Assembly: GCF_042477335.2 (NCBI RefSeq)
Contig: NC_091247.1
Location: 226,820,001-226,884,000, forward strand
DNA: 64,000 bases
Direction: 5' to 3'
Source: Ovis canadensis
Lineage: Eukaryota > Chordata > Mammalia > Artiodactyla > Bovidae
The notes beneath the pieces were generated by a model. It made no database searches and was not told the DNA's origin. It saw only the letters and a list, made by a program, of their open reading frames with translations. Made by a program: the position numbers and the translations under genes. Below are positions 1 to 11,365 of this stretch, in pieces. Each line of letters begins with the position of its first letter. The stretch's first letter is position 1.

Positions 1-178
1 CTCTGCTTTTTAATGTGCTGTCTAGATTGGTCATAACTTTCCTTCCAAGGAGTAAGCGTCTTTTAATTTCAAGGCTGCAATCACCATCTGCAGTGATTTT
101 GAAGCCCCCCAAAATAAAGTCAGCCACTGTTTCCCCATCCATTTGCCATGAAGTGATGGGACCGGATGCCATGATCTT
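1..178 (-). repeat. BovB LINE fragment, cut by window edge
   Basis: Antisense BovB sequence from the C-terminal part of the ORF, matching the same segment of the other copies at 20.1, 23.1, 32.5 and 40.1 kb. It stops just after the block that reads GATGCCATGATCTT. The left end lies outside the window. It is a dead 5'-truncated fragment. Confidence 0.9.
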
Positions 179-181
179 ATA

Positions 182-427
182 GACGGCTTACCTTGTGTTT
201 TACCCTGTATAGTTTGCAATGTTTAATTTTTTATATGTATACATTATTTTGTACTTAATTTTATTTAAAACTGATCTCTTTCATTTTATTGTTTCCTTTA
301 TACTCTACTTACACTCTATACTCTATTTTCTAATTTTCTACAATGATCATGTATTATTTTTATAAAATGGAACAAACCAATAAACATTATGGAAAGTTAA
401 GTTTGTGAGAAATAAAGAGTGGGCATG
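182..427. other. AT-rich DNA, no gene seen
   Basis: Very AT-rich sequence between a BovB fragment and a CHR SINE. It has no reading frame of note and no repeat I can name. Confidence 0.5.
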
Positions 428-600
428 AGGGTCTTCCCTGGTGGGCCAGTGGTTAAGAATGCACCTTGCAATGCAGGAGATGCACGTTCAATCCCTGGTG
501 GGTGAACTAAGATCCCACATGCAGTGGAACAACAAAGCCTGGGCACCCCAACCAAGCTCCAAGGCAGCCAAGTAAATAAATATCTAGAAAAAAAATTTTT
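428..600 (+). repeat. CHR-type tRNA-Glu SINE
   Basis: The body starts with the TTCCCTGGTGG tRNA-Glu-like A-box region and carries a B-box-like GTTCAATCCCTGG. It then has the 'aactaagatccc' segment typical of cetartiodactyl CHR SINEs and an A-rich tail with AAATAAATA. It lacks the Bov-A part, so it is not Bov-tA. Confidence 0.8.
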
Positions 601-845
601 AAGTGGATATCAATACATTTTTTGAAAAGTTACATTGGTGAGGGAAAATGCACTCTATCAACAACTTTAAATCAAAAACATACGAATTGTGAGCAAAAGA
701 AGCTATTTTCCTTTCTCTTCCTGTTTTTAAAAAGCCAAGTCAGTCCAATGTCTAAGAGTTAAATATATGAAAGCCCTAGGGAGTGTCTCTTGGACTCCTC
801 AGGAAACAACCACCTCTCCTCTCCTCTGTCCCCTAGCTTCTGTGT

Positions 846-1058
846 GCCTGCTCGGTCGTGTCCAACTCTTTGTGGCCCCACGGACTGTAGCCCACTGGAC
901 AGGGTCCTCTGTGTGGAATTCTCCCAAGAGAGAATACTGCAGTGGGTTGGCATTTCCTCCTCCAGGGGATCTTTCTGACCCAGGGACTGAACACGCATCT
1001 CCTGCGTCTTCTCCGTTAGCAGGTGGACTCTTGACCGTTATGCCACCTGGGAAGAACC
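846..1058 (-). repeat. Bov-tA SINE
   Basis: Antisense Bov-tA. The Bov-A part (reverse of the CGACTGAGCGAC tail and the CACTCCAGTATTCT block) leads into the tRNA-Glu-like head, which ends in CCACCTGGGAAG. The copy is moderately diverged; for example the CAGTCGTGTCC core reads CGGTCGTGTCC. Confidence 0.85.
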
Positions 1059-1059
1059 C

Positions 1060-1750
1060 CAGAGCTTTTACCAAACACTCATGCCTACTACTCACCTCTT
1101 TTATCCTATTTTGTTCTTCTGCTGGTCAGAGACTATCTTCTCATTCAACTAAATTTTCTTCTAACATTTCCTGCTTATGTATTCTCTAACAGAATTTTAA
1201 AATATTCTGTATTCTAAAGGGAAAAAGAGGAAGCGACTGGGCCACTAGTAAGGGTGAGGTTTACAGAGTGTTCACTTTTTTAACTCAATGTTTTCAGTAC
1301 AGGTGAATTCATAACGTGTTCTTTAATCCAACGTAACTGATTCTTGATTGACTAATGGCAAAGCGTGGGAGCAGGGAACTTGCATCCAAGTAGAAATAAA
1401 AACGAATTTATGTTTTCCTATAATCTTCTGGGGAAAAAACAATTAAAATGTTTTATGAGCTGAATATATGTTCAATATAATAGAAAATATAACTTAAAAA
1501 AAAAAAAGCCAAGTAGGTTCAGGGTGTAGAAAACAGCAAGAGAACACCATACTCAACCTAACGATGAGGAAAAGCTGATAATCTCCAAAATCACAATCTT
1601 TCCTGAGCCCATGAGAGAGCTCAGATCATAAGGAAACAAAAGAATGGGAATTCTATACAGTGGCAACCTCTCTGTGCAGAGATGGGGACATCAGTTTCTC
1701 CACCTTCTGCGAAGCATGGAGGAAAGGGTATCACAAAGACAAGTCAGGAG
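1060..1750. other. AT-rich intergenic DNA
   Basis: No gene or named repeat is recognised. There is a short A-run near 1495-1507. The open frames here are short and unsupported. Confidence 0.5.
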
Positions 1751-1751
1751 A

Positions 1752-1915
1752 GGGACTTTCCCAGTGGTCCAGGGGCTGAAGACGGTGCACTCCCAGTTCA
1801 AGGGGGCCTGGGTTTGATCCCTGATCAGGGAACCAGATCCCACCTGCTGCAACTAAAAATCCTGTATGCCACAACTAAGACCCAGAGCAGCCAAATAAAT
1901 AAATTTTTAAAAGAC
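1752..1915 (+). repeat. CHR-type SINE
   Basis: tRNA-Glu-like head (TTTCCCAGTGGTCC), B-box-like GTTTGATCCCTGATCAGGG and an 'aagacccagagcagccaaataaataaat' type tail shared with the copies at 428 and 61605. It is an older copy with many differences. Confidence 0.75.
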
Positions 1916-2702
1916 AGTTCAGGAGGAAAGAGCTGACACTTTAATAAATTCTCAAATTCTCAGGAGCTAGTGTGACCACTTAGAAGGACCGGGGGCCCTA
2001 CATGCTGTGGACGCCCCATTCACAGCTCTTTCCCATGGACCCTGACTTGGTGCCCACGACAGACAGTGGGGGCAGGACAGGAGGCCGGAGAAAGCTGTGC
2101 TCCGTTTGATTCACAAACCTTCAAGACCACTCTCGCCTCCTGTACCAAAGTAGGAAGTTCTCCCTACAGTACCACCTAGGGAAGACCCACTGCTTCTGGA
2201 GAAGCAAAAGGCATCTTCCACTTACAAACTGTGAAAAGGAAGAGTGAATGCAACCCAGAGGAAACAGATGGCAGGGAATATCAAGATAAAAGCAGGTGGT
2301 GATGGCGTGAGGAAAAGGGGACCCTCCTGCTCTGTTGGTGGCAGTGTTAGCTGGTACAGCCACTACAGAGAAAGAACGGAGGGTCCTCAGAAAACTAAAA
2401 TACCATATGCTCCAGCAGTCCCACTCCTGGGCATTTGTCTGGACAAAACTATAATTCAAAAAGATACACGCACACCTATATTCATAGCAGCACTATGTGC
2501 AATAGGCAAGACATGGGGAAAAAAACAGACATCCATCAACAGACAAATGGATAAAGAAGCGTACACACTTCCTTGGCATATATAAACAGTGGAATATTAC
2601 TCAGCCATAAAAAGAACAAAACAATGCATTTGCAGTAACGTGGATAGACCTAGAGATTAACATACTGAGTGAAGTAAGTCAGAAAGAGAAAGGCAATACT
2701 AT

Positions 2703-3243
2703 CAGTTCAGTTCAGTTCAGTCGCTCAGTCGTGTCCAACTCTTTGATACCCCATGAATCGCAGCACGCCAGGCCTCCCTGTGCATCACCAACTCCTGGAG
2801 TTCACGCAGACTCACGTCCATCGAGTCAGTGATGCCATCCAGCCATCTCATCCTGGGTCGTCCTCTTCTCCTCCTGCCCCCAATCCCTCCCAGCATCAGA
2901 GTCTTTTCCAATGAGTCAACTCTTCGCACAAGGTGGCCAAAGTCCTGGAGTTTCAGCTTTAGCATCATTCCTTCCAAAGAAATCCCAGGGTTGATCTCCT
3001 TCAGAATGGACTGGTTGCATCTCCTTGCAGTCCAAGGGACTCTCAAGAGTCTTCTCCAACACCACAGTTCAAAAGCATCAATTCTTTGGCGCTCAGCCTT
3101 CTTCACAGTCCAACTCTCACATCCATACATGACCACAGGAAAAACCATAGCCTTGACTAGACGGACCTTTGTTGGCAAAGTCATGTCTCTGCTTTTGAAT
3201 ATGCTATCTAGGTTGCTCATAACTTTTCTCCCAAGGAGTAAGT
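2703..3243 (-). repeat. BovB LINE 3' fragment with 11-base target duplication
   Basis: It starts with the TTCAG pentamer run that is the reverse complement of the BovB 3' terminus and continues through the C-terminal ORF segment to CCAAGGAGTAAG. The flanks repeat GGCAATACTAT (2692-2702 and 3244-3254), so this is a 5'-truncated retrotransposition event into the L1 tail. The minus frame 2717-3220 is still open for 167 codons of BovB C-terminus. Confidence 0.93.
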
Positions 3244-3495
3244 GGCAATACTATATGGTATCATCTATTTGTAGAATCTGAAATATGATACAAACGTACC
3301 TACAGAATCTGGGATATAAAGAATAGACTGGTGGTTGCCAAGGAGGGAGGGGAGTGGAGGAGGGATGGATGGGGAGTTCAGTATTAGCAGATACAAACTG
3401 TTACATATAGAATGGAGAAACAGCAAGGCTCTGTTGCTCAGAAACTATATTCAGTATCCTGTGATAAACTATAATGGAAAAGAATATGAAAAAGA

Positions 3496-3499
<4 letters not shown>

Positions 3500-3532
<33 letters not shown>
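3500..3532 (+). repeat. (TG)n microsatellite
   Basis: About 16 TG units inside the 3' UTR of the L1 copy, just before its terminal CACTTTGCTATA segment. It may be length-variable. Confidence 0.9.
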
Positions 3533-3533
<1 letters not shown>

Positions 3534-3957
3534 CTGAGTCACTTTGCTATAGAGCAGAAATTAACACTGCACTGTAGATCAACTGTACTTCAATTAAAAA
3601 AAAAAAGAAAACCAAGAGCAGAAATCAATGATATGGAAAGCAGAAATGTGGAGTAAATCAATGAAATAAGAAATGGTAGTTTGCAAAGATCAGTAAAATT
3701 GATAAACATCTAATCAGGATGTTTTTTTTAAAAAAAGACACAATATTAAGCAATAGAAGAGGGGAAAACACTCGAGATGCTATAGATTTCAATAAGGAAT
3801 ATTATCAACAACGTTATGCAAGTAAATTTGCTCACTTGGATAAAATAGATACATTCCCAAAAAAGACACACACTACAAAGTTCACTCAAGATGAAACAGA
3901 TGACTGACCAGTCCCATCGAATTGCTAAAGAAACTGAACTCACTAACAAACACTTGA

Positions 3958-4358
3958 TCGTTGTTCAGTCATTAAATTGTGTCAGACTCCTTGCGACCCC
4001 AGGGACTGCAGCACACCAGGCTTCCCTGTTCTTCACCAACACCTGGAGTTTGCTCAGATTCATGTCCATTGAGTTGGTGATGCTATCTAACTATCTAATC
4101 CTCTGCCACCCACTTCTTCTTTTGCCCTCAATCTTCCCAGCATCAGGGTCTTTTCCAATGAGCTCTTCACATCAGGTGGCCAAAGTATTGGAGATTCAGC
4201 TTCAGCATCAGTCCATCCAATGAGTATTCAGGACTGATCTCCTTTAGGATGGACTGGTTGGATCTCCCTGCAGTCCAAGGGACTCTCAAGAGTCTTCTCC
4301 AACACCATAGTTCAAAAGCATCAATTCTTTGCTGCTCAGCCATTTTTATGGTAAACTC
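3958..4358 (-). repeat. BovB LINE 3' fragment
   Basis: Antisense BovB 3' end, starting with TTGTTCAGTC (no long pentamer run) and running to the block coding for the VQLSHP/CESWT area, where it breaks off at 'tttttatggtaaactcc'. It is inserted in L1 ORF2. It differs at more positions from the large copy at 32 kb than the 2703 copy does, so it is probably older. Confidence 0.88.
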
Positions 4359-4945
4359 CAGATCCACGTGGTATTACTTCACTAAACAATTGAGGAAGAA
4401 ATAATCTAATCTTACATAAACTCTTTCAGAAAACAGAGAAGAAGAGCTCCTAATCTTTCATGAGGTGAGCATAAACCCTAATAACAGAAATGTTGCAGAA
4501 AGAAAATGACAGCCCAATATCCGTATTAATAACAAACACAAAAGGTACTTTAAAATATGAGCAAAGCAAATGCACCATTTTATAAAAAGGATAATACTGG
4601 ATTACCACGTTGTGTTTATCCTGAGAATGCGGGGTTGGTTTCGCTCCTAAAAATCAGTCAGTTTAATTCACCATGTTAACAGCATGAAAGAGAAAAAATA
4701 TGATTGTTTAAACTGCAGAAAAATCACTGAATGGAATTCAACATCTATTCATGATTTTTTTAAAAAAGAACTCTCACAAAGGAGGGATGGATGAAAAGCT
4801 CATGTATCTGTTAAAAAGTATGTATAAGAAACCTACTACTTAGCATTACAGCTAATATGAAATATCCTCAATGTTCCTAAGGGTCAGGAATAAGGCAAGA
4901 CTATCCAATCCATGACTTCTGTCTAACACTGTATTAGAAAGCCCT

Positions 4946-5218
4946 GCTGCTGCTGCTAAGTCGCTTCAGTCATGTCCAACTCTGTGCGACCCCATAAACG
5001 GCAGCCCACCAGGCTCCCCCATCCCTGGGATTCTCCAGGCAAGAACCCTGGAGTGGGTTGCCATTTCCTTCTCCAATGCAGGAAAGTGAAAAGTGAAAGT
5101 GAAGTCGCTCAGTCGTGTCCAACCCTCAGCGACCCCATGGACTGCAGCCTACCAGGCTCCTCCATCCTTGGGGTTTGCCAGGCAAGAGTACTGGAGTGGG
5201 GTGCCACTGCCTTCTCCG
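4946..5218 (-). repeat. BOV-A2 SINE, full dimer, with 13-base target duplication
   Basis: Antisense dimeric BOV-A2: a GCTGCTGCTGCT tail, then two Bov-A monomers separated by the AAAGTGAAAAGTGAAAGTGAAG linker region. The flanks repeat ATTAGAAAGCCCT exactly (4933-4945 and 5219-5231). It lies in the L1 ORF2 remnant. Confidence 0.95.
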
Positions 5219-5784
5219 ATTAGAAAGCCCTAGACAGTGTGAAAGGTGAGAAAAAAATAAAAGACATCCAGAATGAAAAGCCAGACATAAACTCTCTTTA
5301 TTCACAGACAATATGATCGTGAGTGTAGAAAATCCTGAAAAGGTTGGGGATGACTCCAGAACTAACGCATGAATTTAGCAAAGTCACAGAATAAAAGCAC
5401 ATATAAAAATGAGTTTGGGTTTTATACATTAGCAACAAACAATTACAAAATTAATTTTATGTAATTCCACTTAAGTATTACCAAGAATCATAAAATCCTT
5501 AGGAGTAAGTTCACAAAAGACGTATAAGGACATTAACTGCAAAACTGCTGAGAAAAATTAAAGAAATTCTAAACAAAGTGAGCAATAAACCATATTCATG
5601 TATTGGAAGCCTTGACATTATTAAAACGTCAGTTTCCAAGCACTTAAATCTGTAGATTCAATTCCTTTCCAATCAGAGCCCCAGCGGGTTTCCTTAATAG
5701 AAATTGATGAAATGATTATAAAATTTATATAGAATTGCAAGGGACCTAAAATAGAACTATGATAATGGAAAGGCTCTCCTGAGC

Positions 5785-5895
5785 ATTTAAAATGTGGTTA
5801 TTGTATCCAAGGAACTAAATCTTTCGTTTTACTTAATTTTAATAAATTGAAATAGCCGCATGTGTCTAGTGACTTACTAACTGGAGCGCACAGAC
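5785..5895 (+). repeat. Possible hAT-type MER fragment inside L1
   Basis: The stretch around 'taaattgaaatagccgcatgtgtctagtgact' resembles the common non-autonomous DNA-transposon segment 'aaatagccacatgtggctagtggc'. It interrupts otherwise continuous L1 ORF2 sequence. I do not assign a family name. Confidence 0.4.
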
Positions 5896-6576
5896 GTAGG
5901 CTTCCCACAGGGATCTTGCAAAGGGAGAACATCAGTGCAGCATTTACACACCCTGAGTTCGAAGCTTACTACAAAGTCACAGTAATCAAGATGGCACGGT
6001 GCCGGCATGGGCGTAGACAAATAGATTTATGAAAAAGGAGTCCAGAAGTAGACAAACTCTATTTGGTCTTTTGACTTAAACAGTCACCAGAGCAATCCAA
6101 TGGACAGATAGAGTCTTTCAACAAATTATTTTAAAGCAATTAAATATCCCTATGGTGGGGGAAAAAATTTCAACCCCATCTCATATCGCTGAAAAAATAT
6201 TTATTTGAGATGAATCAGAACCTACATGTAAAAGTTAAAACTGGAAAAGAATCTTAAAAAATAGATATATACATAGATATGGATAACTGTATCACTTTGC
6301 TATACACCTGAAATACACACAGCATTGTAAATCAACTGTATTTCAATAAAAAATTTTAAGTTAAAATCATAATTGTTTGAAAGGAATTACAGGACACTTT
6401 GTGTCTTGTGGACTGACAAAAATTCTTAAGACTGGGGAGGAGCACCAGGGAATTTTCTGGGTGGTGATGTGCTATACATTGACAGCGGCTTGGATAACAG
6501 TGACCCATTGGATGGCTGGATGGTGGATGCATTTTTCAAAACTCCTCAGATGGCATTCTTAAAACTGATGGTTTCA

Positions 6577-6702
6577 GGACTTCCCTGGTGGGTCCAGTGG
6601 TTAAGATTCCATGCTTCCAAGGCAGGGGCCGAGAGTTCAATCGCTTGACAGGGAACCAAGATCTCAGCGGCACTCAGAGTGTCAAAAAAAAAAAAAAATT
6701 AA
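6577..6702 (+). repeat. CHR-type SINE with target duplication
   Basis: tRNA-Glu-like head (GGACTTCCCTGGTGGGTCC), B-box-like GAGTTCAATCGCTTG, and a 15-A tail. The flanks are TGATGGTTTCA (6566-6576) and TGATGATTTCA (6703-6713), one mismatch apart. Confidence 0.85.
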
Positions 6703-7477
6703 TGATGATTTCACTATAGGTGAATTAATCCTCCTCCCACAGATTAAAAAATTAACTGTAACAAATATTGAAGTCTAGTGTGTGATCTGCATGCTAAGTG
6801 TTTAGGAGTGAAGTATATTAGCATTTTTCACTTACTTTGCTATGCATTAAAAGTAAGATATTGAGGATGGATGGAAGAATGGATGGACATGTAATGAAGA
6901 AAATTTAGCATACTGTTCATTGTAGAATGTAACTGATGGATATTTGGATGTTTATGGTATATTTTTTTCAACTTTTTTGTATGTTTGATATCTTTCATAA
7001 AACATCAGGAGGGAAACTACATTCACGGCTAGCAAAGATAGGCTCAGAATCATTTGAATTCAGGTAAACGTAAAGAAAAATTGTTATGGGATACTCTTAC
7101 CCACCAACCAGAATAGCTGAAATTAAAATGACTGAAAACAGCAAGTGAAGAGAGGAAGCCAGACCAATGAGAACTCACACACACAAATGTAAAATGGGGC
7201 AACCATCCTGGAGGCAGTTTGGCAGTTTCTTATAAAGTGATACAGCGTGCCTATGAGCCAGCAGTTCAGCTCCTGATATTCACCCAAGAGAAATGCAAAC
7301 AAGTACACAGGAAGGCTTATCTAGGGATGTTCATAGCAACTTTATTTGTATTTGCCCAACCCGGAAATAGCCTAGCTGTCCATTAACAGATGAATGGTGA
7401 AACAGCTCGGGTCTATCTACAGAGTGAAGTGGACTGTTAATCAGCAAGAATAAGTAACGAACAACCAATACCTGCAC

Positions 7478-8055
7478 CACCATTGGGATGTTGGAGAAGG
7501 CTCTTGACGGTCCCTTGGACAGCAAGGGGATCAAACCAGTCAATCCTAAAGGAAACCGTTCCTGAATGTCCCTTAGAAGGACTGATGCTGAAGCTGAAGT
7601 GCCATTCCTTTGGCCACCTGATGTAAAGAGCCGACTCATTAGAAAGGACCCTGATGCTGGGAAAGATTAAAGGCAAAAGGAAGAAGGGGATGACAGAGGA
7701 TGGGACGACTGGATGACATCACTGACTCAGTTCAGTTCAGTTCAGCTCAGTTCAGTCGCTCAGTCGTGTCCGACTCTTTGCGACCCCATGAATCGCAGCA
7801 CGCCAGGCCTCCCTGTCCATCACCAACTCCCGGAGTTCACTCAGACTTGCGTCCATCGAGTCAGTGATGCCATTCAGACATCTCATCCTCTGTCATCCCC
7901 TTCTTCTCCTGCCCTCAATCCCTCCCAGCATCAAAGTCCAGTGGATACAAATTTGAGCAAACTCTGGGAGACAGTGAAGGTCAGGGGAGCCTGGTGTGCT
8001 GTAGTACATGGGGTCACAAAGAGTCAGACAAAACAGCAACTGAACAAAAATAAGT
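7478..8055 (+). repeat. BovB LINE 3' fragment split by a second BovB
   Basis: The plus-strand BovB C-terminal segment (GTTGGAGAAGGCTCTTGACG... to ACATCACTGACTCA) stops at about 7727. It resumes at about 7938 with GTGGATACAAATTTGAGC and runs to AACAGCAACTGAACAAAA. The two halves are contiguous in BovB, so the 210 bases between them are an insertion. Confidence 0.85.
7728..7937 (-). repeat. BovB LINE 3' end nested in BovB
   Basis: Antisense BovB 3' end with four TTCAG-type units, CGCTCAGTCGTGTCC and the C-terminal ORF segment, cut at 'cccagcatcaaagtc'. Its orientation is opposite to the host BovB, so the two make an imperfect inverted repeat. Confidence 0.88.
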
Positions 8056-8379
8056 ACCAACATGGATGGATGTTAAAACACTCTAATAACAAGAGACGCT
8101 TAAAATACAAGGGAGTGCATGCTTCATGAATCCATTGATAGGAAATTCCAGAACAGTCAAAGCGAATCTATGGGCACAGATATTAAAACAGTGGTTGCCC
8201 GGCTGGCGTGGGGAGAGATTGACTGGCAGACGGCACCAGGGAACTTTCTGGAGTGATGGATATGTTCCACATCTTTGGCATAAGCACACACGTTTGTCAA
8301 AACACACCCAAGTATGCACTTAAATTCTGCTCACTTCACTGTATGTAAATTAGATCTTACCTTTTTTTTTTTTTCAATG

Positions 8380-9300
8380 GAGCCAGTCTGGGAAGAACAG
8401 CTACACAAATTATACACCTCCATGTGAGGAAATATTATGAAGTGGTTAGTTTGTTTTCAAATAACTTTTGTAACAGTGTGATAAAATGTGTATTGTATTA
8501 AGTCAACTTTATGGAGAATGCAGAAGCGTTATTCAGTGTAATTTGAAGTTGGAAAAAAAAATAGTTCCTTGAGTCTAAGACACGATTGATTTTAAGACTA
8601 CACAGAGATTTGCATAGTAACTCCTCCTCTTCAGCACCACGGTCAGGCTTGAGTTCAAGCCCCCTTCTCTCTTCCTTGTGGCTCTGCTGAGTCTCAAGCC
8701 CTTGTAGAGACCACCTTGGATCCCATCTGCCCCCTCCCTCGTATGAGGTACACATGGGTTTGTTGTTCTCGTCGCCCCCAGCAAGGAGGAGGACTCCACA
8801 GGGGCCAATGTGTCCTCTGTCTTGCTCACCCTTGCATCTTCAGCTTCTAGCACCGTCTCTAGCAGACAGCAGGTACACAGCAGTGTGTTATCTGGTCCTT
8901 TGCTCATTCACATTCCAAAGGTTCTTCTAAACCCTTCCTGGCAGCTGGCGTGCAAAGGGCGGAGACACTCTGACACACTGATTATCATGCCCTAAAGCTC
9001 CTGTAGGGTCGAGAATACCAGAGTTTTCTCTGCTTTTCCCATTTTGTTATTTCATAGTTTTGTGGGATTTTCATCCTTTTAGTGAATTAACTGGAATTGG
9101 TTTATTGAGGCATCTCAACTCATTGGGAATAGAAATAGCAACAATTTTATTTCTTCCAAACTCCAGTCCAGAGGGATCTATCAAACCCCTTCCCACGAGG
9201 CGTGAGGTTCCTGAATGATATCTTGGCCACATTCCAAGGGGTTTTTTTTGTCATTTTTGTCTGTAGAACGGGTGCTTGTTAAAACTAAGCCATCTGCCTG
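8380..9300. other. Mostly unique DNA, possible L2 or MIR tail
   Basis: No gene is seen. A stretch near 8805-8890 (CTTGCTCACCCTTGCATCTTCAG... followed by 'agcaggtacacagcag') resembles the 3' end of an L2 or MIR element. The rest is not recognised. Confidence 0.4.
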
Positions 9301-9308
9301 TGTGTGTG

Positions 9309-9519
9309 CGACTAAGTCGTTCAGTCGTGTCCGACTTTTGCGATCCCATGGACTGTAGCCCCCCAGGCCCCTCTGTCTGTGGGATTCTCCAGGCAAGAAT
9401 ACTGGAGTGGGTTGCCATTTCCTCCTCCATAGGATTGTCCCAACCTAGGAATCGAGCCTGCATCTCCTGCGACTCCCTCATTTCAGGCGGATTCTTCACC
9501 ACTAACACCACCTGGGAAG
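9309..9519 (-). repeat. Bov-tA SINE
   Basis: Antisense Bov-tA: CGTTCAGTCGTGTCCGAC, CAAGAATACTGGAGTGGG, then the tRNA-Glu-like head ending in CCACCTGGGAAG. Confidence 0.9.
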
Positions 9520-9524
9520 TACTT

Positions 9525-10100
9525 CTGGGAAGTATTCAGCTCAAATACAATTCTGGGTGTGTCTCGTCCCCTCTCCCAAGAGTTAGCCAGAGCTCTCCGT
9601 GACCCCAGAGGCTTTGGAGGGACTAAGCTGGTCTCTTGGCTTCACCCTTCGCCTCCCCAGGCCACACTGGCCCCTGTGCAGGGCCGCTCAGGCGAGGAGG
9701 ACTCAGGGCTCCCGGGGACACTGCGGCCTCTCCGTGGCCCCCACCCGGCGCTGAGTGGCTGGGGGTGCTCACCCCTCCTCTGACCACCCGCCCCACTCCC
9801 CGCCCCCACCCGCCACCGCTGGGCGACCACCACCCAGTCACACTCCGGGCCCCAGTCCTGCAGCCTGGTGGGCCCCTGGCAGCACTCCCTCAAACTGCGG
9901 CTGGGAGCCTCTGTCCTGCGGGCCTGCCCCCCTCACCAAGTGTTTTCCAAGGTCGCCTTGACCCTCAGCAGGGATCCAAGGATTGAAGGAGGGAGAACAC
10001 AGACCAGCCCTCCCGCCGGCATTTCTGCACGTCACTGAGCCCCGCTGGGCTGGAGAGGAGGCTGGGGAGCGTGGTCTGGCTTTCTGCCCAGTGAGTGAGT
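9525..10100. other. GC-rich unique DNA
   Basis: GC-rich with C-runs around 9790-9830. Several overlapping open frames exist on both strands, as expected for such composition. None has a recognisable domain, and CpG content is modest. No gene is called. Confidence 0.5.
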
Positions 10101-10105
10101 GAGTG

Positions 10106-10270
10106 AAAGTCGCTCAGTCGTGTCTGACTCTACTGTCCATGGAATTCTCCAGGCCAGAATACTGGAGTGGGGAGCCTCTCCCTTCTCCAGGGGATCTTCC
10201 CAACCCAGGGATCGAACCCAGATCTCCCGCGTTGCAGGCGGATCCTTCACCAGCTAAGCCACCAGGGAAG
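10106..10270 (-). repeat. Bov-tA SINE, internally shortened
   Basis: Antisense copy: GTCGCTCAGTCGTGTCTGACTC joins directly to CTGTCCATGGAATTCTCC, omitting roughly 40 bases of the Bov-A part. The tRNA-Glu-like head is well kept (GGGATCGAACCCAGATCTCC, AGCCACCAGGGAAG). Confidence 0.88.
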
Positions 10271-10689
10271 AAAAGAAAACTTGGCAAAGAAGCCACCAGC
10301 CTACCAGCGCTCTGTGTTTAGGGCTGGTAGGGTGACCCAGCTAGGCCGTCCACACAGGTATGGGGCTGATGGCTTGTCAGCCGCTCTCTAAGTTCAGAAC
10401 ACGGGCTTTCCCTCTCATGTGTGGTCTTGGCTCCACCAGGGAGAGCCCAGCTCGACGCCCCTGGACAGTGCATGCCTAGGGGTGACCGTCATGTTTCTTG
10501 ACAGCAAGAGGCTTCAGCGAGGCTGGGAGCCTGAGGCGGCCGCTGGAAACTCACCAGCTGATCACAGAGGCCTCCTGTCTTTGAGACTGCTCAGATAAGA
10601 TCTGAGAGAGTCGGTAGGCTCTCTCTGCTGGTTTAAATGTGCTGCTTGAAGTGTGACCGGCAGGTTTCTGGGGACACAATACCATTTGG

Positions 10690-10901
10690 GGGCGGGGGCT
10701 TCCCTGGTGGCTCAGAGGTTAAAGTGTCTGCTTGTGATGCGGGAGACCCAGGTTCGATCCCTGGGTCAGGAAGGTCCCCTGGAGAAGGAAATAGCAACCC
10801 ACTCCAGTATTCTTGCCTGGAGAATCCCATGGATGGAGGAGCCTGGTGGGCTATAGTCCGCCTAAGAGTTGGACATGACTGAGCGACTTCACTTTCACTT
10901 T
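10690..10901 (+). repeat. Bov-tA SINE with 13-base target duplication
   Basis: Complete sense copy: GGGCTTCCCTGGTGGCTC head, GGTTCGATCCCTGGGTC B-box, CACTCCAGTATTCTTGCC, then CATGACTGAGCGACTTCAC and a CTTTCA tail. CAATACCATTTGG flanks it exactly at 10677-10689 and 10902-10914. Confidence 0.95.
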
Positions 10902-10914
10902 CAATACCATTTGG

Positions 10915-11350
10915 AGTCCAAAACACTTCCCAGCTACCTCCAGAGGTTCCGGAACCCAGGGAAGGTCCACAGAAACAGGCAGGCTGGCCCTTGTAAACCT
11001 CTCAGGACCAGCCATCCGGGGCCAGCCAGCGCTCCAGATACTTCCAAACAGAAGATGCTTCAGCACACAGCAGGCTAGCCATTTGGGCATAAATTTTTAT
11101 CCCAACCCCAAACCAGCCACCAGTCGGAGAGGAATGTTGGTTGAAATGCCCTGGGCAGGGCCTTCCGTGGGCAGAAAGAGCAGAGGCCACCCACCCCCCA
11201 TGGCGCTGGCCTGTATGGGACTGGGCAGCCCCGCGCCTGCCCTGGAGGTGGAGCAAAATTTAGAATTCATTTTTAATGTTCATGTGGTGATAACAGCCAA
11301 GAAAACCAGAAGGGGCAAATCCCCCATTAGAGGGGAGCACAAAGTATAAC
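10915..11350. other. Unique DNA, no gene seen
   Basis: There are open frames on both strands (for example 11083-11349 plus). They lack any recognisable domain or splice context. Confidence 0.45.
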
Positions 11351-11365
11351 CCCGAAATCATTTTT

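Larger units (their letters stand above)
2268..3612 (+). repeat. L1 LINE 3' end, split by a BovB insertion
   Basis: The first part covers the end of L1 ORF2 (GGGACCCTCCTGC..., ATATTCATAGCAGCACTATG..., ATAAACAGTGGAATATTACTCAGCC). The 3' UTR follows with a (TG)n run near 3500-3530. It ends at CTTCAATTAAAAAAAAAA. A BovB copy at 2703-3243 interrupts it with a target-site duplication. No complete ORF remains. Confidence 0.85.
3613..6360 (+). repeat. L1 LINE (ORF2 part to 3' end), interrupted
   Basis: Degenerate L1 ORF2 sequence runs from 'agagcagaaatcaatgatat' to a 3' UTR ending in TTTCAATAAAAAATTTT. Landmarks are the AAGATGAAACAGATGA region, 'gacatccagaatgaaaagcc', 'tactacaaagtcacagtaatcaagatgg' and 'atcactttgctatacacctg'. 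BovB (3958-4358) and BOV-A2 (4946-5218) sit inside it. The reading frame is broken many times. Confidence 0.8.
6375..8372 (+). repeat. Old L1M 3' end region, heavily interrupted
   Basis: Diverged L1 pieces: 'ggcaccagggaattttctgggtggtgatg' at 6447, 'tttttgtatgtttgatatctttcataaaa' near 6975, 'atactcttacccaccaaccagaatagct' near 7090, and a closing A/T-rich tail with a T-run near 8361-8374. A second copy of the 'ggcaccagggaactttctgg' motif at 8228 suggests at least two L1M 3' ends. The CHR SINE at 6577 and the BovB pair at 7478-8055 are later insertions. Confidence 0.6.

Noticed and set aside
10690..10770. tRNA-Glu-like sequence (also in the other Bov-tA and CHR copies)
   Set aside because: The A- and B-box-like parts belong to SINE heads. 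There is no complete cloverleaf tRNA gene.
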